A stretch of 14,958 bases of DNA from Acidobacteriota bacterium (lineage in GTDB: Bacteria; Acidobacteriota; Terriglobia; Terriglobales; Acidobacteriaceae). The DNA is taken from assembly GCA_021801945.1 (NCBI GenBank), contig JAKABE010000038.1, positions 1 to 14,958 on the forward strand, in the 5' to 3' direction. The notes beneath the pieces were generated by a model. That model ran no database searches. It was not told the DNA's origin and saw nothing but the letters and a program-made list of their open reading frames with translations. Shown here one piece after another: positions 14,271 through 14,958 of the stretch; positions within the stretch are counted from its first letter, which is position 1; the number at the start of each line of letters is the position of its first letter. The position numbers and the translations under genes were made by a program.

Positions 14271-14582
14271 ATGCACACAGAGCGGGAACCGGGAGGCGGC
14301 CAGGTTCGGGCCGCGCAGGCCCGCCCCGTTGGGAGCCTTCGCACTCCGGCCTCGGAGCCAGTTGAGGACCTGGACCGGAAGTTCTGGCTGGCCCTGGTTC
14401 TCTATGGGATCTTGGCGTTGTTGGCCTGGTTCACCATGGGCCCGGAGAAGGTCCTGGTCATGGGCAGGCCGGTGGAGATGCGCTGGGTTCCCCTGCTCGT
14501 GCTTGGGGGATTGGCTTTACGCACCGTGATGGCCTGGCATGCGGAAACGATCCGCGACGCCGGGCAGAAGGGCAGCTCGTAG
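14271..14582 (+). CDS. Small two-segment membrane protein inside the tRNA operon
   Basis: A 103-residue protein, no family recognised. The first 35 residues are polar and Arg/Pro-rich (MHTEREPGGG..., likely disordered). Two hydrophobic segments follow: residues 38-56 (FWLALVLYGILALLAWFTM) and about 70-88 (containing RWVPLLVLGGLALRTVMAW), joined by a short loop with GPEKVLVMGRPVEM. The tail is short and polar. AGAGG lies five bases before the ATG, and GC3 is high throughout. It starts 19 bases after the tRNA-Tyr CCA and ends about 112 bases before tRNA-Thr(GGU), so it is almost certainly co-transcribed with the tRNAs, and its mRNA would have to survive tRNA processing. An inner-membrane role is inferred from topology only. 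Confidence 0.75.
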   Translation: MHTEREPGGGQVRAAQARPVGSLRTPASEPVEDLDRKFWLALVLYGILALLAWFTMGPEKVLVMGRPVEMRWVPLLVLGGLALRTVMAWHAETIRDAGQKGSS

Positions 14583-14664
14583 CGGTTAGCTCGCGGGTCT
14601 CAGCCTTTGCGCGGCGGATGGGCTCATGCAGCCGACGCCAGCGGAATAGAGCTGAAAACTGAAG

Positions 14665-14694
14665 GCTAAAGGCTGAAAAGCTGCGGTTTTGAGG
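14665..14694 (+). repeat. tRNA-preceding spacer motif, copy 1
   Basis: GCTAAAGGCTG at 14665-14675, followed by GGTTTTGAGG immediately before tRNA-Thr(GGU). The same core with GGTTTTAAGG precedes tRNA-Gly (see 14869-14888). It may be a duplicated spacer carried with a tRNA copy, or a processing signal. Confidence 0.5.
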
Positions 14695-14770
<76 letters not shown>

Positions 14771-14776
14771 GAAATT

Positions 14777-14866
14777 CAGCTGTTAGCCATGCGCTCTTGG
14801 CTTGTGCCGCGGGGAATGATGCGCTGCGGCGGGCACAGGCAGGATGGAGCGAATGGCTAACGGCTG
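14777..14866. repeat. Long imperfect inverted repeat between tRNA-Thr and tRNA-Gly
   Basis: CAGCTGTTAGCCAT (14777-14790) pairs with ATGGCTAACGGCTG (14853-14866): 14 pairs including one G-U. Inside, GCTTGTGCC can pair with GGCACAGGC (one G-U), extending the structure. The whole would be a hairpin of about 90 bases separating two tRNAs. No target-site duplication was seen at its edges. Confidence 0.5.
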
Positions 14867-14868
14867 TA

Positions 14869-14888
14869 GCTAAAGGCTGGTTTTAAGG
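14869..14888 (+). repeat. tRNA-preceding spacer motif, copy 2
   Basis: GCTAAAGGCTG at 14869-14879 running into GGTTTTAAGG immediately before tRNA-Gly. It matches copy 1 at 14665-14694, where nine extra bases lie between the two parts. Confidence 0.5.
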
Positions 14889-14958
14889 GCGGGAGTAACT
14901 CAGTGGTAGAGTCACAGCCTTCCAAGCTGTTGGTCGCGGGTTCGAACCCCGTCTCCCG
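14889..14958 (+). tRNA. tRNA-Gly (anticodon UCC), 3' end cut by window edge
   Basis: The acceptor GCGGGAG (14889-14895) pairs with CTCCCG, whose last base (C), the discriminator and any CCA lie beyond the window. The anticodon stem ACAGC/GCTGT encloses CTTCCAA, giving anticodon TCC, which reads GGA and GGG (Gly). The T-arm CGGGTTCGAACCCCG is standard. It corresponds to E. coli glyT; tuf is expected next. Confidence 0.95.

Overview
The window is high-GC, gene-dense chromosomal DNA of a bacterium. The best guess is an Acidobacteriota member (Terriglobia-like). This rests on the M23 peptidase with its conserved basic N-terminus and single membrane anchor, the PEGA-domain secreted protein, the pair of secreted plant-polysaccharide hydrolases, and a degenerate copy of a 'TGTCATCCTGAGCG'-type dispersed repeat. 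That assignment is inference; no rRNA or other marker is present.

Layout. 1-286: 3' end of an inorganic pyrophosphatase gene (+). 278-677: apparent frameshifted remnant (-) that starts on the stop codon of the next gene. 677-1375: YfcE/MJ0936-type metallophosphoesterase (-). 1376-2163: 788 bases without a convincing gene, holding a repeat-like palindrome and a TATAAT box. 2164-3828: secreted GH35-type beta-galactosidase (+). 3829-4389: non-coding, with a hairpin and a candidate structured RNA or leader. 4390-5586: GT4 glycosyltransferase (+). 5733-6164: DoxX membrane protein (+). 6210-8549: a minus-strand group read as thiL, then a cysteine-based protein phosphatase, then an unrecognised protein overlapping the phosphatase by 4 bases. 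9123-10133: membrane-anchored M23 (LytM-like) protein (+). 10429-11580: secreted GH5 glycosidase (+). 11703-13675: a minus-strand pair, a PEGA-domain protein followed by an unrecognised anchored protein. 13901-14958: a tRNA cluster, Thr(UGU)-Tyr(GUA)-small membrane protein-Thr(GGU)-Gly(UCC), the last tRNA cut by the window end.

How it fits together. The tRNA set is the same four species that precede tuf in many bacteria (thrU-tyrU-glyT-thrT-tufB in E. coli), here with the last two swapped and a small gene inserted, so tuf is expected just past the right edge. GH35 and GH5 are both exported and suggest hemicellulose or xyloglucan use, but they are not in one operon. ThiL makes thiamine diphosphate; the phosphatase and its overlapping partner may be one functional unit. 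Most of the window is ordinary housekeeping and accessory sequence. The observations most worth following are the candidate RNA at 4121-4378, the frameshifted gene at 278-677, the Asn that replaces an active-site His in the M23 protein, and the gene and inverted repeat embedded in the tRNA operon. I saw no defence system, CRISPR array, phage or insertion sequence.
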